64,000 bases of DNA from Idiomarina seosinensis_A. GTDB lineage: Bacteria > Pseudomonadota > Gammaproteobacteria > Enterobacterales > Alteromonadaceae. The stretch is from assembly GCF_044797955.1 (NCBI RefSeq), contig NZ_CP085211.1, positions 248,001 through 312,000 on the forward strand, given 5' to 3'. The translations under genes and the position numbers were made by a program. The notes beneath the pieces were generated by a model. The model saw nothing but the letters and a program-made list of their open reading frames with translations, was not told the DNA's origin and ran no database searches. How positions within the stretch are numbered: the first letter of the stretch is position 1; the number at the start of each line of letters is the position of its first letter. Below are positions 45,984 through 55,453 of the stretch, in pieces.

Positions 45984-47168
45984 ATGTCTAAAGAAAAATT
46001 TGAACGTTCGAAGCCGCACGTAAACGTCGGCACCATTGGTCACGTTGACCACGGTAAAACTACCCTGACCGCTGCTATTACAACTGTTTTGGCAAAAGTA
46101 TACGGTGGTGCGGCGAAAGACTTCGCAGCCATCGATAACGCGCCGGAAGAGAAAGAGCGTGGTATCACGATTTCAACGTCACACGTTGAGTATGACACGC
46201 CAAACCGTCACTACGCACACGTCGACTGCCCGGGACACGCTGACTATGTTAAAAACATGATCACCGGTGCTGCGCAGATGGACGGAGCGATTTTGGTAGT
46301 AGCGGCGACCGACGGCCCTATGCCACAAACACGTGAGCACATCTTGTTGTCACGTCAGGTAGGCGTTCCTTACATCGTTGTATTCATGAACAAATGTGAC
46401 ATGGTAGACGATGAAGAGCTGTTAGAGCTGGTAGAGATGGAAGTTCGTGAACTGTTATCAGAATACGAATTCCCAGGCGACGACCTGCCGGTAATTCAGG
46501 GTTCAGCTCTGAAGGCACTGGAAGGTGACGAAGACTACAGCAAGAAGATTGTAGAGCTTGCTGACGCACTGGATTCTTACATTCCAGAGCCGGAGCGTGA
46601 CATTGATAAGCCGTTCATCATGCCAATCGAAGACGTATTCTCGATTTCAGGTCGTGGTACGGTAGTAACCGGTCGTGTAGAGCGTGGTATCGTTCGCACA
46701 GGTGATGAGTGTGAGATTGTTGGTATGAAAGACACCACCAAGACCACAGTTACCGGTGTAGAGATGTTCCGTAAGCTGCTTGACGAAGGTCGTGCAGGCG
46801 AGAACATCGGTGCGTTGCTGCGTGGTACTAAGCGTGACGACGTAGAGCGTGGTCAGGTACTGGCGAAGCCGGGTACTATCACTCCGCATACTAAGTTTGA
46901 AGCAGAAGTTTACGTACTGAGCAAAGACGAAGGTGGCCGTCACACGCCATTCTTTAAAGGCTACCGTCCCCAGTTCTACTTCCGTACAACGGACGTAACG
47001 GGTGCTGTAGAATTGCCAGAAGGCGTAGAAATGGTCATGCCTGGCGACAACCTGAAGTTTGTTGTAGAGCTGATTGCTCCAATCGCAATGGACGAAGGAC
47101 TGCGTTTCGCAATCCGTGAAGGTGGCCGTACAGTAGGCGCCGGCGTTGTGTCGAAAATCATCGACTAA
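45984..47168 (+). CDS. tuf: Elongation factor Tu, copy 2 (tufA position)
   Basis: 394 residues, protein identical to the copy at 29192, at the end of the str operon as tufA in E. coli. TTTGAGGATATATC precedes the ATG and is unrelated to the other copy's leader. The four DNA differences I found are all synonymous (at positions near 46231, 46331, 46526 and 46685). Confidence 0.98.
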   Translation: MSKEKFERSKPHVNVGTIGHVDHGKTTLTAAITTVLAKVYGGAAKDFAAIDNAPEEKERGITISTSHVEYDTPNRHYAHVDCPGHADYVKNMITGAAQMDGAILVVAATDGPMPQTREHILLSRQVGVPYIVVFMNKCDMVDDEELLELVEMEVRELLSEYEFPGDDLPVIQGSALKALEGDEDYSKKIVELADALDSYIPEPERDIDKPFIMPIEDVFSISGRGTVVTGRVERGIVRTGDECEIVGMKDTTKTTVTGVEMFRKLLDEGRAGENIGALLRGTKRDDVERGQVLAKPGTITPHTKFEAEVYVLSKDEGGRHTPFFKGYRPQFYFRTTDVTGAVELPEGVEMVMPGDNLKFVVELIAPIAMDEGLRFAIREGGRTVGAGVVSKIID

Positions 47169-47188
47169 GACGTGTAAACCGTTAGACA

Positions 47189-47215
47189 AAAACCCGGCTC
47201 CGGCCGGGTTTTTTT
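47189..47215 (+). terminator. Terminator after tuf copy 2
   Basis: CCCGGC (47193-47198), loop TCCG, GCCGGG (47203-47208), then seven T. Ends the str operon. Confidence 0.9.
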
Positions 47216-47298
47216 GTTTTAGTGCAGCCCTCCAGCGCTTGCGCTTGAAAACACTTGCGGTAGACTGTAGCACTATGGTTTGGAAATTTTAAAACACT

Positions 47299-48078
47299 GT
47301 GAAGCTATTCATCCTACTTCTGGCCTGTTACCTGTTGCTATGGACCGGGCCGTCACAGGCTCAGCGACCGGTTTATGTTGCCGCGTACGACTTTCCGCCG
47401 TACTTTTCCAATGCGCTGAAAACTGACATGACCTCGGAGCTGGTGGCGTTGCTTAACCATCACCAGAATGTCTACGAGTTCATCATTCAGGTCATCCCCC
47501 CTAATGCGCGCTATGAGGCGCTGTCGGCTACCGGGTGTTGTGATGTCCTGCTGTTTGAGTCGAAAGTCTGGGGCTGGGATGAAAACGAGCACCAGGTCGA
47601 AAGTACTCGCCCGTTATTAAGGGGACGAGAGCGGCTGGTGGCGAAAAAGGCGGCTGGCCGGGGCGATGAGTTCTTTCAGAACCTCGATAGCAAGGTGCTT
47701 GGCGGTGTGAATGGCTACCATTACCTTATGTCCGGTCGGGTGATGAATTCAGCCGAAGTGGCTAACAACTATCAAATTTATCTGGCGGACTCACGCATAA
47801 CCAACGTGCGTATGTTAATTGGCGGGCGTATTGATATTACGGTGCTAAATGACGGATTGCTGTATGCACTGGAAAACTCATCGGTGGATTACCTCGATCA
47901 GTTACTGGTATCGCAGCGTGTCGAGCATGAGTATAACCTGGGTGCCATAGTCGCTAAAAATAAAAATATCCGCGCAGCTACCCTGCAGCAGTTGCTGCGC
48001 GAACTGCAGCGTCAGGGGCAGTTAGAGCAACTGTTCAGACGCTTTAATTTACAGCGCATGCAAGTTTCCTGGCCCTAG
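47299..48078 (+). CDS. Orphan periplasmic solute-binding protein (SBP_bac_3-like)
   Basis: 259 residues with a signal peptide (MKLFILLLACYLLLWTGPSQ, cut near SQA-QR) and the opening strand VYVAAYDFPPYFSN, which matches family-3 solute-binding proteins for amino acids. The fold continues with a ligand-domain pattern (GCCDVLLFESK; IDITVLNDGLLYAL). The GTG start has no strong ribosome binding site. No permease or ATPase gene is adjacent, so it may be a sensor rather than part of a transporter. Its stop overlaps that of the convergent glutaminase by 4 bases. The ligand is unknown. Confidence 0.75.
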   Translation: MKLFILLLACYLLLWTGPSQAQRPVYVAAYDFPPYFSNALKTDMTSELVALLNHHQNVYEFIIQVIPPNARYEALSATGCCDVLLFESKVWGWDENEHQVESTRPLLRGRERLVAKKAAGRGDEFFQNLDSKVLGGVNGYHYLMSGRVMNSAEVANNYQIYLADSRITNVRMLIGGRIDITVLNDGLLYALENSSVDYLDQLLVSQRVEHEYNLGAIVAKNKNIRAATLQQLLRELQRQGQLEQLFRRFNLQRMQVSWP

Positions 48079-49031
48079 TAAACACTTAGCCCCAGTCGAT
48101 TAGCTAATTCGCGTACCATAAACATGCCCCGTGCACTGTTACCATATTCGTTCAGCTTAGGGCTCCAGGCGCTGATCACGCCAAAATCCGGAACAACGGC
48201 AACAATACCCCCACCCACGCCGCTTTTTGCCGGCACACCAACCGTGAAGGCAAATTCGCCGCTTTGATCGTACATGCCACTTGTTGAAAGCAGCGCATTG
48301 ATGCGCTGGGAGTCGCGCTTTGACATGATTTCTTTTTTGGAAAATGGGCAAACGCCGTCGTTAGCCAAAAATGTAAACGAGCGGGCCAGATTCTCACAGG
48401 TCATTGAGACCGCACATTGCCAGAAATAATGGTCTAGTAATTCATCAACATCGGACTCAATGTTATTAAAGCTTTTCATTAGGTGAGCAAGCGCGGCATT
48501 ACGATGTCCGTGATCCTTTTCCGACAAGTGTACTTCTTCATCAGCGTAAACCTGCTCATTGCCACATAAGCTGCGAATTAAGCTAAGTAATGCACTTTTA
48601 CTGGCCGAGTAGTGGCTGGTCAAAACATCACTGACGACGATGGCGCCGGCATTGATCATTGGGTTGCGGGGGATTCCCTGCTCCCATTCCAGCTGGACAA
48701 TCGAGTTAAAGGCCTGGCCGGAGGGCTCCATTTTAACTCGCTGCCATAAGTCATCGCCAAGCCGCTCCATCGCCAGCATCAGGCCAAAGATTTTAGAAAC
48801 CGACTGAATAGAAAACTGCTGCTCGGTATCTCCGACGTTGAATATTTCACCGTCCAGTGTCGCCAGAGTCAGAGCGCAGTAATCCGGGTTTACCGCAGCT
48901 AATGCCGGAATGTAATCGGCAACTTTGCCCTCGGTAATGGTAAGTGACTGATCGTAGATTTCCTGAAGCAACCGTTGCAGGTCGTCAGGCGCATTGATGT
49001 GCTGTCCACCACTAACAAGTTCACGTGTCAA
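48075..49031 (-). CDS. glsA: Glutaminase
   Basis: 318 residues of the serine-dependent beta-lactamase-like glutaminase family: the nucleophile motif SVSK (FSIQSVSKIFGL), NPMINAGAIVV and the GVPAKSGVGGGI segment. It hydrolyses glutamine to glutamate and ammonia. It starts with TTG at 49031, supported by GGAG 7 bases upstream, and the start overlaps the thioesterase end by 11 bases. Confidence 0.93.
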   Translation of the reverse strand: MTRELVSGGQHINAPDDLQRLLQEIYDQSLTITEGKVADYIPALAAVNPDYCALTLATLDGEIFNVGDTEQQFSIQSVSKIFGLMLAMERLGDDLWQRVKMEPSGQAFNSIVQLEWEQGIPRNPMINAGAIVVSDVLTSHYSASKSALLSLIRSLCGNEQVYADEEVHLSEKDHGHRNAALAHLMKSFNNIESDVDELLDHYFWQCAVSMTCENLARSFTFLANDGVCPFSKKEIMSKRDSQRINALLSTSGMYDQSGEFAFTVGVPAKSGVGGGIVAVVPDFGVISAWSPKLNEYGNSARGMFMVRELANRLGLSVY

Positions 49032-49428
49032 TTGATTGCTCCGGATGGGTTAAAGTAGCAAGGCGCGAGCGTAACTCGTCAGTTAAGGGTATCGGGCGCT
49101 GCTCACCAAAATCAAAATACACCAGCACGGTTTTGCCTTTAGCGCACAAATTATCCCCTTGCCAAATTTCCGTACCAATATCGAAGGAAGAGCCACCAAG
49201 CCGGCTGACAAAAGTTTTAACGACAACGTTACTACCAAAAAATATCGGCCGGGTGTAGTCAACTTCCAGCCTGGCGACAATTAAGCTTTGAGTGTCCGGT
49301 GACATTTCGCCAAAAAACTCAAAAATGGGTAATCGTCCGGTCTCGATCCACATGGGTACCACCGTATTGTTAACGTGGCCCAGTGCATCAGTTTCGTAAA
49401 AACGTACTTTGAATTCTTCCTGCAACAT
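49021..49428 (-). CDS. Acyl-CoA thioesterase of the hot-dog (4HBT) fold
   Basis: 135 residues. The motif FYETDALGHVNNTVVPMW carries the Asp and the HVNN residues typical of YbgC/4HBT-type thioesterases, and the length fits a single hot-dog domain. The substrate is likely an acyl-CoA but is not identified. It lies between uvrA and glsA; AGGA precedes the ATG. Confidence 0.85.
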   Translation of the reverse strand: MLQEEFKVRFYETDALGHVNNTVVPMWIETGRLPIFEFFGEMSPDTQSLIVARLEVDYTRPIFFGSNVVVKTFVSRLGGSSFDIGTEIWQGDNLCAKGKTVLVYFDFGEQRPIPLTDELRSRLATLTHPEQSIDT

Positions 49429-49442
49429 AATTCGTTGACGTC

Positions 49443-52268
49443 CTATTGCTTATCTAACATGGGTTTTAAAAAGCGCGCAGTATGAGAAGCCTCAACGTTG
49501 ACGATGGTTTCGGGAGTACCCTGAGCGATAATCTCGCCACCGCCGGAGCCTCCTTCCGGTCCCAGGTCGATAATCCAGTCTGCTGTTTTTATCACATCCA
49601 GGTTGTGTTCAATAACCACCACCGTATTACCGTGGTCACGCAAGCGATGTATCACCGCCAGTAATTGTTTGATGTCATGAAAGTGCAGTCCGGTTGTTGG
49701 TTCATCCAGAATATACAAGGTTTTACCGGTGTCGCGTTTAGACAACTCCCGGGATAACTTAACCCGCTGGGCTTCACCACCGGACAATGTAGTTGCTGAC
49801 TGACCCAAACGCACGTAAGAAAGACCAACGTCCATCAAAGTCTGCAATTTGCGGGCTATTGCCGGAATCGGGTCGAAGAACTCCCGCGCCTCTTCGATGG
49901 TCATCTCCAGCACTTCGTTGATGTCTTTGCCTTTATACTGAATGTCCAGAGTTTCGCGGTTGTAACGCTTACCCTCACAGATGTCACAGGGCACATACAC
50001 ATCGGGTAGAAAGTGCATCTCGACCTTAATCATGCCGTCACCCTGGCAGGCTTCACAGCGACCGCCTTTAACGTTAAAGCTGAAGCGCCCGGGTTTATAA
50101 CCGCGCGCCCGGGCTTCGGGTACGCCGGCAAAAAGCTCCCTGATTGGGGTAAAAATACCGGTATAAGTGGCCGGATTTGAGCGTGGTGTCCGGCCAATAG
50201 GACTCTGGTCGATATCCACCACTTTATCCAGGTACTCCATCCCTTCTACCGTGTCGTAAGGGGCTGCTTCACCGGTCGTGGCGCCGTTCAGTTCGTGGTG
50301 GGCAATATGAAATAGGGTATCATTGACCAGAGTCGATTTACCTGACCCGGAAACTCCGGTAACGCAGGTCATAATGCCGATGGGCAGGTTAAAATCGACA
50401 CCTTTTAAGTTATTACCTTTTGCGCCTTTAATAACCAGGCGGCGCTCGTCAGGAGCGTGGCGCTCGGCCGGTAACTCGATACATTTTTTACCCGATAAAT
50501 AATCACCGGTTAGCGAGTTTTCGTTAGCGATAATGTGCTCAACCTGACCCTGAGCGATAATTTCACCGCCGTGAACACCGGCGCCGGGACCAATGTCTAT
50601 CACGTGGTCGGCCTGCCGGATAGCGTCTTCGTCGTGCTCAACCACCAATACCGTATTACCCAAATCGCGTAAGTGGGTTAGTGTTGTAAGTAAGCGCTCA
50701 TTATCACGCTGATGCAGGCCAATACTGGGCTCATCCAGTACGTACATAACACCAACTAAGCCGGCACCGATTTGGCTGGCCAGTCGTATCCGTTGTGCCT
50801 CGCCGCCTGACAAGGTTTCGGCGCTGCGTGACAGACTCAGGTAATTTAAACCGACATTGACTAAAAAGCGCAGTCGGTCATTAATTTCTTTCAGAATTTT
50901 TTCAGCAATTTGAGCACGCTGACCTTCTAACTGCAGTTCGTTAAAAAAGTCCAGTGCGCTGCCAATCGAGCGGCTGACAATTTCCGGCAGCGTCGTGTCA
51001 TTAATAAATACATGACGCGCTTCGGGACGCAGGCGGGTGCCGTGACATCCTTTACAGGGCTGCACGGCAATGTATTTGGCCAGTTCGTCACGCACTGCCT
51101 GAGATTCTGTTTCCCGATAGCGGCGCTGCATGTTCGGGATTATTCCTTCAAAAGGATGTTCACGAACGACTTTGTCGCCACGATCGTTAGCATAGGTAAA
51201 CTTGATTTTTTCCTGCCCGCTGCCAAATAAAATCTTTTGCCGCAGTTCGGGATCAAGATCTTTTAGGGGGGTGGACAACTTAAAGCCATAGTGCTTGGCC
51301 AAAGATTGCAGCATCTGATAGTAATAAAAATTGCGCTTATCCCAGCCGCGGATGGCGCCTCCGCCCAGCGACAGTTCATCGTTAGTAACGACTTTGTCAG
51401 CGGCAAAAAACTGCTCGACTCCTAAGCCGTCACAGCGCTCACAGGCACCAGCCGGGTTATTAAAAGAGAACAGTCGTGGCTCCAGTTCCTGCATGCTAAA
51501 ACCACAGTGTGGACAGGCAAAGTTAGCTGAAAACACCAACGTTTCGTCATCGCCTTCCATGGGTACTACCAGCGCTGTACCGCCACTTAGCTCCAGCGCT
51601 GTCTCAAAGGATTCAGCAAGCCGCAGCTCCAGACCTTCACGCACTTTAAAGCGGTCCACTACCACTTCGATGGTGTGTTTTTTCTGTAGCTCCAGCTCCG
51701 GCGGATCGCTCAGGTCACAAATTTCTCCGTCGATACGGGCGCGAATAAAGCCCTGCACGGCCAGGTTTTCCAGTACTTTTGTGTGCTCGCCTTTACGGCT
51801 TTGAATGATAGGCGCTAACAACATGCGCTTATCGCCCTCTGGTAATTGCAGAACATGATCAACCATTTGCGAAACCGTCTGGGCGGCCAGCGGAATATCA
51901 TGGGTAGGGCAGCGTGGTTGGCCAACGCGGGCAAACATTAATCGCAGGTAGTCGTAGATTTCCGTAATCGTACCGACCGTTGAACGAGGATTATGAGACG
52001 TCGATTTTTGCTCTATCGAAATGGCCGGCGACAAACCTTCGATCGAGTCGACATCGGGCTTTTCCATCAACGATAAAAACTGCCTCGCATAAGCAGATAA
52101 TGATTCGACGTAACGTCGCTGCCCCTCAGCATACAAGGTATCAAAGGCAAGTGATGACTTACCTGAACCGGACAGCCCCGTAATAACAACGAGTTTGTCC
52201 CGAGGAATTGATAAATTGACATTTTTAAGATTGTGGGTTCGCGCACCGCGTACTTCTATGGTTTCCAT
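49443..52268 (-). CDS. uvrA: UvrABC excinuclease subunit A
   Basis: 941 residues, standard length. Two ABC modules: Walker A GLSGSGKSS and GVSGSGKST, with signatures LSGGEAQRIRLA and LSGGEAQRVKLS. CxxC zinc sites appear in CPHCGFSMQELEPR with CERCDGLG, and in CEACQGDGMI with CDICEGKRYN. It finds bulky DNA lesions for nucleotide excision repair. Divergent from the MFS gene; no convincing LexA box is in the 93-base gap. Confidence 0.97.
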   Translation of the reverse strand: METIEVRGARTHNLKNVNLSIPRDKLVVITGLSGSGKSSLAFDTLYAEGQRRYVESLSAYARQFLSLMEKPDVDSIEGLSPAISIEQKSTSHNPRSTVGTITEIYDYLRLMFARVGQPRCPTHDIPLAAQTVSQMVDHVLQLPEGDKRMLLAPIIQSRKGEHTKVLENLAVQGFIRARIDGEICDLSDPPELELQKKHTIEVVVDRFKVREGLELRLAESFETALELSGGTALVVPMEGDDETLVFSANFACPHCGFSMQELEPRLFSFNNPAGACERCDGLGVEQFFAADKVVTNDELSLGGGAIRGWDKRNFYYYQMLQSLAKHYGFKLSTPLKDLDPELRQKILFGSGQEKIKFTYANDRGDKVVREHPFEGIIPNMQRRYRETESQAVRDELAKYIAVQPCKGCHGTRLRPEARHVFINDTTLPEIVSRSIGSALDFFNELQLEGQRAQIAEKILKEINDRLRFLVNVGLNYLSLSRSAETLSGGEAQRIRLASQIGAGLVGVMYVLDEPSIGLHQRDNERLLTTLTHLRDLGNTVLVVEHDEDAIRQADHVIDIGPGAGVHGGEIIAQGQVEHIIANENSLTGDYLSGKKCIELPAERHAPDERRLVIKGAKGNNLKGVDFNLPIGIMTCVTGVSGSGKSTLVNDTLFHIAHHELNGATTGEAAPYDTVEGMEYLDKVVDIDQSPIGRTPRSNPATYTGIFTPIRELFAGVPEARARGYKPGRFSFNVKGGRCEACQGDGMIKVEMHFLPDVYVPCDICEGKRYNRETLDIQYKGKDINEVLEMTIEEAREFFDPIPAIARKLQTLMDVGLSYVRLGQSATTLSGGEAQRVKLSRELSKRDTGKTLYILDEPTTGLHFHDIKQLLAVIHRLRDHGNTVVVIEHNLDVIKTADWIIDLGPEGGSGGGEIIAQGTPETIVNVEASHTARFLKPMLDKQ

Positions 52269-52361
52269 TCATCTCTTCCTGTTAGCTAGCTGACAACATT
52301 ATCGCACACCGAAGCGCATCTGGTACAATGCTCACTTTAGAGATTTTAGAAGCTGTGGCAA

Positions 52362-53744
52362 ATGACACAACAGACTCTCAATAAAACCGAGAAAAAAGCA
52401 TCCGTAGCGCTAGCATCCGTATTTGGAATACGCATGCTGGGCTTGTTTTTGATCATGCCGGTACTGGCCATCTATGCCCGTGAATACCCCGATTACAGTG
52501 CTTTTTTAATGGGTGTTACTCTGGGGGCTTATGGTCTCACCCAGGCGTTATTACAGATTCCACTGGGCATGCTGTCTGATCGCATCGGCCGCCGCCCGGT
52601 TATTGTCGGTGGACTGGTGGTTTTTATTATCGGTAGTGTTGTCTCAGCAATGGCAGACAGCCTGTGGATGGTTGCTGTAGGGCGGGCTATTCAGGGGCTG
52701 GGCGCGATAGCAGCAGCTATTCTGGCGCTAGCCGCAGACATTTCCCGGGAACAGCAACGAACAAAAGTGATGGCAATAATCGGCATGTGTATAGGCCTCG
52801 CTTTTGCCATTGCCATGGTTGCCGGACCCTTATTAGCAGCCTGGATTGGTTTGTCCGGTGTGTTTTGGTTTACCGCCTTAACCGGCGTTCTGGGTATCAT
52901 TGTACTGATGCTGAGTGTGCCAAAAATGAATACCCGCAGTGCGCGCAGGGACGCGCTGCCGGTCGCCTCTGAATTCCGCCAGGTGCTGCGTAATGGTCAG
53001 TTATGGCAGTTAAACGCCGGCGTTTTCGTGTTGCACGCAGTGCTCACCGCCTGGTTTATCACGTTACCGACACAATTGCAGGCAGCCGGTTTTGAACCCA
53101 GCTTACACGCCTGGTTTTATTTGCCAACACTGTTGTTGTCTATCGCTGTGATGGTACCTATGATTATCCGCAGTTCACGCAGCGATCAGCAAGTATTTTG
53201 GTTCAGACTGGCGTTAGCGTTGCTTATTGTTGCCATTGCGATCGCGGGTTTTGGCGGTGGCGGTAGTTGGTCGTTATTAGTGGCGCTGGTGATATTTTTT
53301 AGTGGTTTTAACTACCTCGAGGCCTCATTACCTTCGTTGCTGACCCGCATTGCACCGCCAGGAAGTAAAGGCAGTGCTAGTGGTCTTTACGCGACCTGTC
53401 AGTTTTTAGGGGCTTTTATCGGCGGCGCAGCAGGCGGCTGGGTCTTACAACATTATCAGATAACCGGTCTGGGCTCGGCGGTACTGGTGTTGCTAGGCTT
53501 ATGGCTGGCACTGACCAGTCTAATGAAAAACCCGAAGGCGGTAACTAACGTTGCGCTTTCGATGGCGGCGGTACCATCAAAACAAGAAATTGAAGCTCTT
53601 AATGACAAACTACTGGCGATAGCCGGTGTTGAGGAAATTCGCTATGCCGAAGATGACAACATCAGTTATTTAAAAGTGGATAAAAAACGGTATGATGAAC
53701 GGGCCGTAAAGAGCCTGTTGCAAGCGTACCAGACAGACGAATAA
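52362..53744 (+). CDS. YajR-like MFS transporter with C-terminal YAM-like domain
   Basis: 460 residues: twelve hydrophobic helices over residues 20-390, with the MFS motif A in the loop between helices 2 and 3 (GMLSDRIGRRPVIVGG). The C-terminal 65 residues are soluble (EIEALNDKLLAIAGVEEIRY then EDDNISYLKVDK), matching the small ferredoxin-like domain of E. coli YajR. The substrate is unknown. The place between uvrA and ssb is conserved in many gammaproteobacteria. Confidence 0.88.
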   Translation: MTQQTLNKTEKKASVALASVFGIRMLGLFLIMPVLAIYAREYPDYSAFLMGVTLGAYGLTQALLQIPLGMLSDRIGRRPVIVGGLVVFIIGSVVSAMADSLWMVAVGRAIQGLGAIAAAILALAADISREQQRTKVMAIIGMCIGLAFAIAMVAGPLLAAWIGLSGVFWFTALTGVLGIIVLMLSVPKMNTRSARRDALPVASEFRQVLRNGQLWQLNAGVFVLHAVLTAWFITLPTQLQAAGFEPSLHAWFYLPTLLLSIAVMVPMIIRSSRSDQQVFWFRLALALLIVAIAIAGFGGGGSWSLLVALVIFFSGFNYLEASLPSLLTRIAPPGSKGSASGLYATCQFLGAFIGGAAGGWVLQHYQITGLGSAVLVLLGLWLALTSLMKNPKAVTNVALSMAAVPSKQEIEALNDKLLAIAGVEEIRYAEDDNISYLKVDKKRYDERAVKSLLQAYQTDE

Positions 53745-53789
53745 CTGATTGATTCAGTCAATTACAAGAGAAAAGCAAAGGAGAATAGG

Positions 53790-54356
53790 ATGGCCAGTCG
53801 CGGTGTGAATAAAGTGATATTGGTGGGTAATCTGGGGGCTGATCCAGAGATTCGCTATACCCAGAACAGTACAGCTATTGCCAATTTTAGCGTGGCGACC
53901 AGCGAATCCTGGAAAGACAAACAAACTGGTGAACCCCGCGAGCAAACAGAGTGGCATCGCTGTGTCGCATACCGGCGGCTGGCAGAGGTGGTGGGTGAGT
54001 ATCTGAAAAAAGGCTCAAAAGTTTACGTAGAAGGACGACTGCAGACCCGTAAGTGGCAGGGTCAGGACGGCCAGGATCGTTACACCACAGAAATTGTTGT
54101 TAATGAAATGCAAATGCTGGACTCGCGGCCGGGAGCTGGTGGTATGAACCAGGGCATGGGGCAAAACCAGCAGCAAAATATGAATCAAAATCAAAATATG
54201 AACCAGCCAGCACCGGCTCAGCAAGGGAACTACCAGCAAGGTGGACAGCAGCAATCCCAGCGGCCACCGCAGCAGGGCCAACAGGGGCAGCAAGGCCAGC
54301 AACCACAGCCGTTTTCGCCGGATAATACCGACTTCGATGACGACATACCGTTCTAG
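53790..54356 (+). CDS. ssb: Single-stranded DNA-binding protein
   Basis: 188 residues: OB-fold (1-112, ASRGVNKVILVGNLGADPEI), a linker rich in Gln, Asn, Gly and Pro (about 115-175), and the acidic tip DDDIPF that recruits partner proteins. The linker is longer and more Gln-rich than in E. coli. Confidence 0.97.
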   Translation: MASRGVNKVILVGNLGADPEIRYTQNSTAIANFSVATSESWKDKQTGEPREQTEWHRCVAYRRLAEVVGEYLKKGSKVYVEGRLQTRKWQGQDGQDRYTTEIVVNEMQMLDSRPGAGGMNQGMGQNQQQNMNQNQNMNQPAPAQQGNYQQGGQQQSQRPPQQGQQGQQGQQPQPFSPDNTDFDDDIPF

Positions 54357-54387
54357 CCCTGATAAATACCAAAGGCAAAGTGCTGTG

Positions 54388-54418
54388 CCGTAGTGACGTC
54401 AACGTGGCGTCACTACGG
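54388..54418 (+). terminator. Inverted repeat after ssb
   Basis: CCGTAGTGACG (54388-54398) pairs perfectly with CGTCACTACGG (54408-54418) around a 9-base loop. No T run follows on either side, so termination may need Rho or the hairpin may protect the ssb mRNA end. Confidence 0.55.
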
Positions 54419-54490
54419 AATTGACTTAGTCAGTCAGGTCTGTAAAGGTTAGGTTATATTTTTCCGGGCGCTGCAAAAAATACTGCTATT

Positions 54491-55453
54491 ATGGCTAAGT
54501 TAACTCTTCCTCAGCTACTTCAGGCTGCCAAGGCCAGCTTCATTGCCTCTGGACTGTTGCTGTTGTCTGCCTGTAGCCCGCCCCATCAACCAGTCAACAT
54601 TGCGGGCAACAGCTGGATAGGTTATCAACCTTTTTTTATCGCCGCCGCCATATATTCCGAGCCTGGTCTCGATTCCCAACTGACTATCCATCCATTACCG
54701 TCCACCTCTAATGTTACGCGCTTAATGGCTGCCGATCAGCTGGACGGCGGCTTTTTAACCCTGGATGAAGCGCTTGTCTATCAGCAGGGGGCCGAAGATC
54801 CGCTCTGTGTTGCTATGGTGATTAACGAATCTGCCGGGGCTGATGCGATTGTTATGAAGGCTGACTGGCGAAAACGCCCCGGACAGCTCAGCGTGGCTCA
54901 CGAAGCCACCGCGGTGGGTGGCTATATGCTGAAACGTGCACAGCAACTCAAGGTATTCGACGGTAAAGAGGTAACCGGGGTGGTAGCAACTTTTAATCGC
55001 CATGCGCGGATGTTCTCGAATGACGAAATTGATGGGGTCGTGACGTTTGAACCGGTATTAACGCAATTACGGCACTCCGGCGCTAGAGTGGTTTTCGACA
55101 GTAGTGACATCAGCGGCGAAATCATCGACGTGCTGGCAGTAAAAAGCAGTGTCTGGCAGCAGCATAGCGAACATCTTGATGACAGGCTTCGTTTTTTCTG
55201 GGATCAGGTGATTGATGACTTCAAAGCCTTATCGCCGGAAGTCGTAAAAAAGCTGACCGAAAATACGCAGTTAAATAGCAATCAGCTACGCGGCGCTCTT
55301 GCGGACATCCGCCTGATCGGCGCTATGGATGCCAGCAGTTTTAATCTGCAAACGGCGGTTGAAAAGATTCAGGATTTTTTATTGACCAGCGGCGCTTTGT
55401 CTCAATCTCAATCGCTTAATTATTGCCGGGCGGGCACAAACAATGGTCAATAG
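54491..55453 (+). CDS. Lipoprotein substrate-binding protein (NMT1/SsuA-like)
   Basis: 320 residues. A hydrophobic leader ends in the lipobox LLSAC, so the protein is probably lipid-anchored at Cys28. The rest resembles the NMT1/THI5-like and SsuA-type solute-binding family: GNSWIGYQPFFIAAAIY, LMAADQLDGGFLTLDEALVY, GADAIVMKADWRK. Usual partners, a permease and ATPase, are absent; instead it overlaps the EAL-domain gene by 11 bases. It may therefore act as a ligand sensor for that protein. The ligand is unknown. Confidence 0.8.
   Translation: MAKLTLPQLLQAAKASFIASGLLLLSACSPPHQPVNIAGNSWIGYQPFFIAAAIYSEPGLDSQLTIHPLPSTSNVTRLMAADQLDGGFLTLDEALVYQQGAEDPLCVAMVINESAGADAIVMKADWRKRPGQLSVAHEATAVGGYMLKRAQQLKVFDGKEVTGVVATFNRHARMFSNDEIDGVVTFEPVLTQLRHSGARVVFDSSDISGEIIDVLAVKSSVWQQHSEHLDDRLRFFWDQVIDDFKALSPEVVKKLTENTQLNSNQLRGALADIRLIGAMDASSFNLQTAVEKIQDFLLTSGALSQSQSLNYCRAGTNNGQ

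Larger units (their letters stand above)
45984..47215 (+). repeat. tuf repeat, copy 2
   Basis: Direct repeat partner of 29192-30423. One extra difference lies just after the stop codon (CGG against CCG), and the terminator T run is one base longer. Confidence 0.9.

Noticed and set aside
43801..47168. Long open frames opposite fusA and tuf copy 2.
   Set aside because: Antisense shadows of highly expressed genes with strong codon bias.
52269..52380. Possible LexA/SOS box between uvrA and the MFS gene (CTGT-N8-ACAC near 52353).
   Set aside because: It lacks the second half (ACAG), overlaps the MFS start codon and does not have the AT-rich centre. The other candidate (CTGTTAGCTAGCTGAC) also fails.
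54140..54310. Low-complexity CAG/AAC-rich segment in ssb as a possible simple-sequence repeat.
   Set aside because: It is the Gln/Asn/Gly linker of SSB and the units are irregular.
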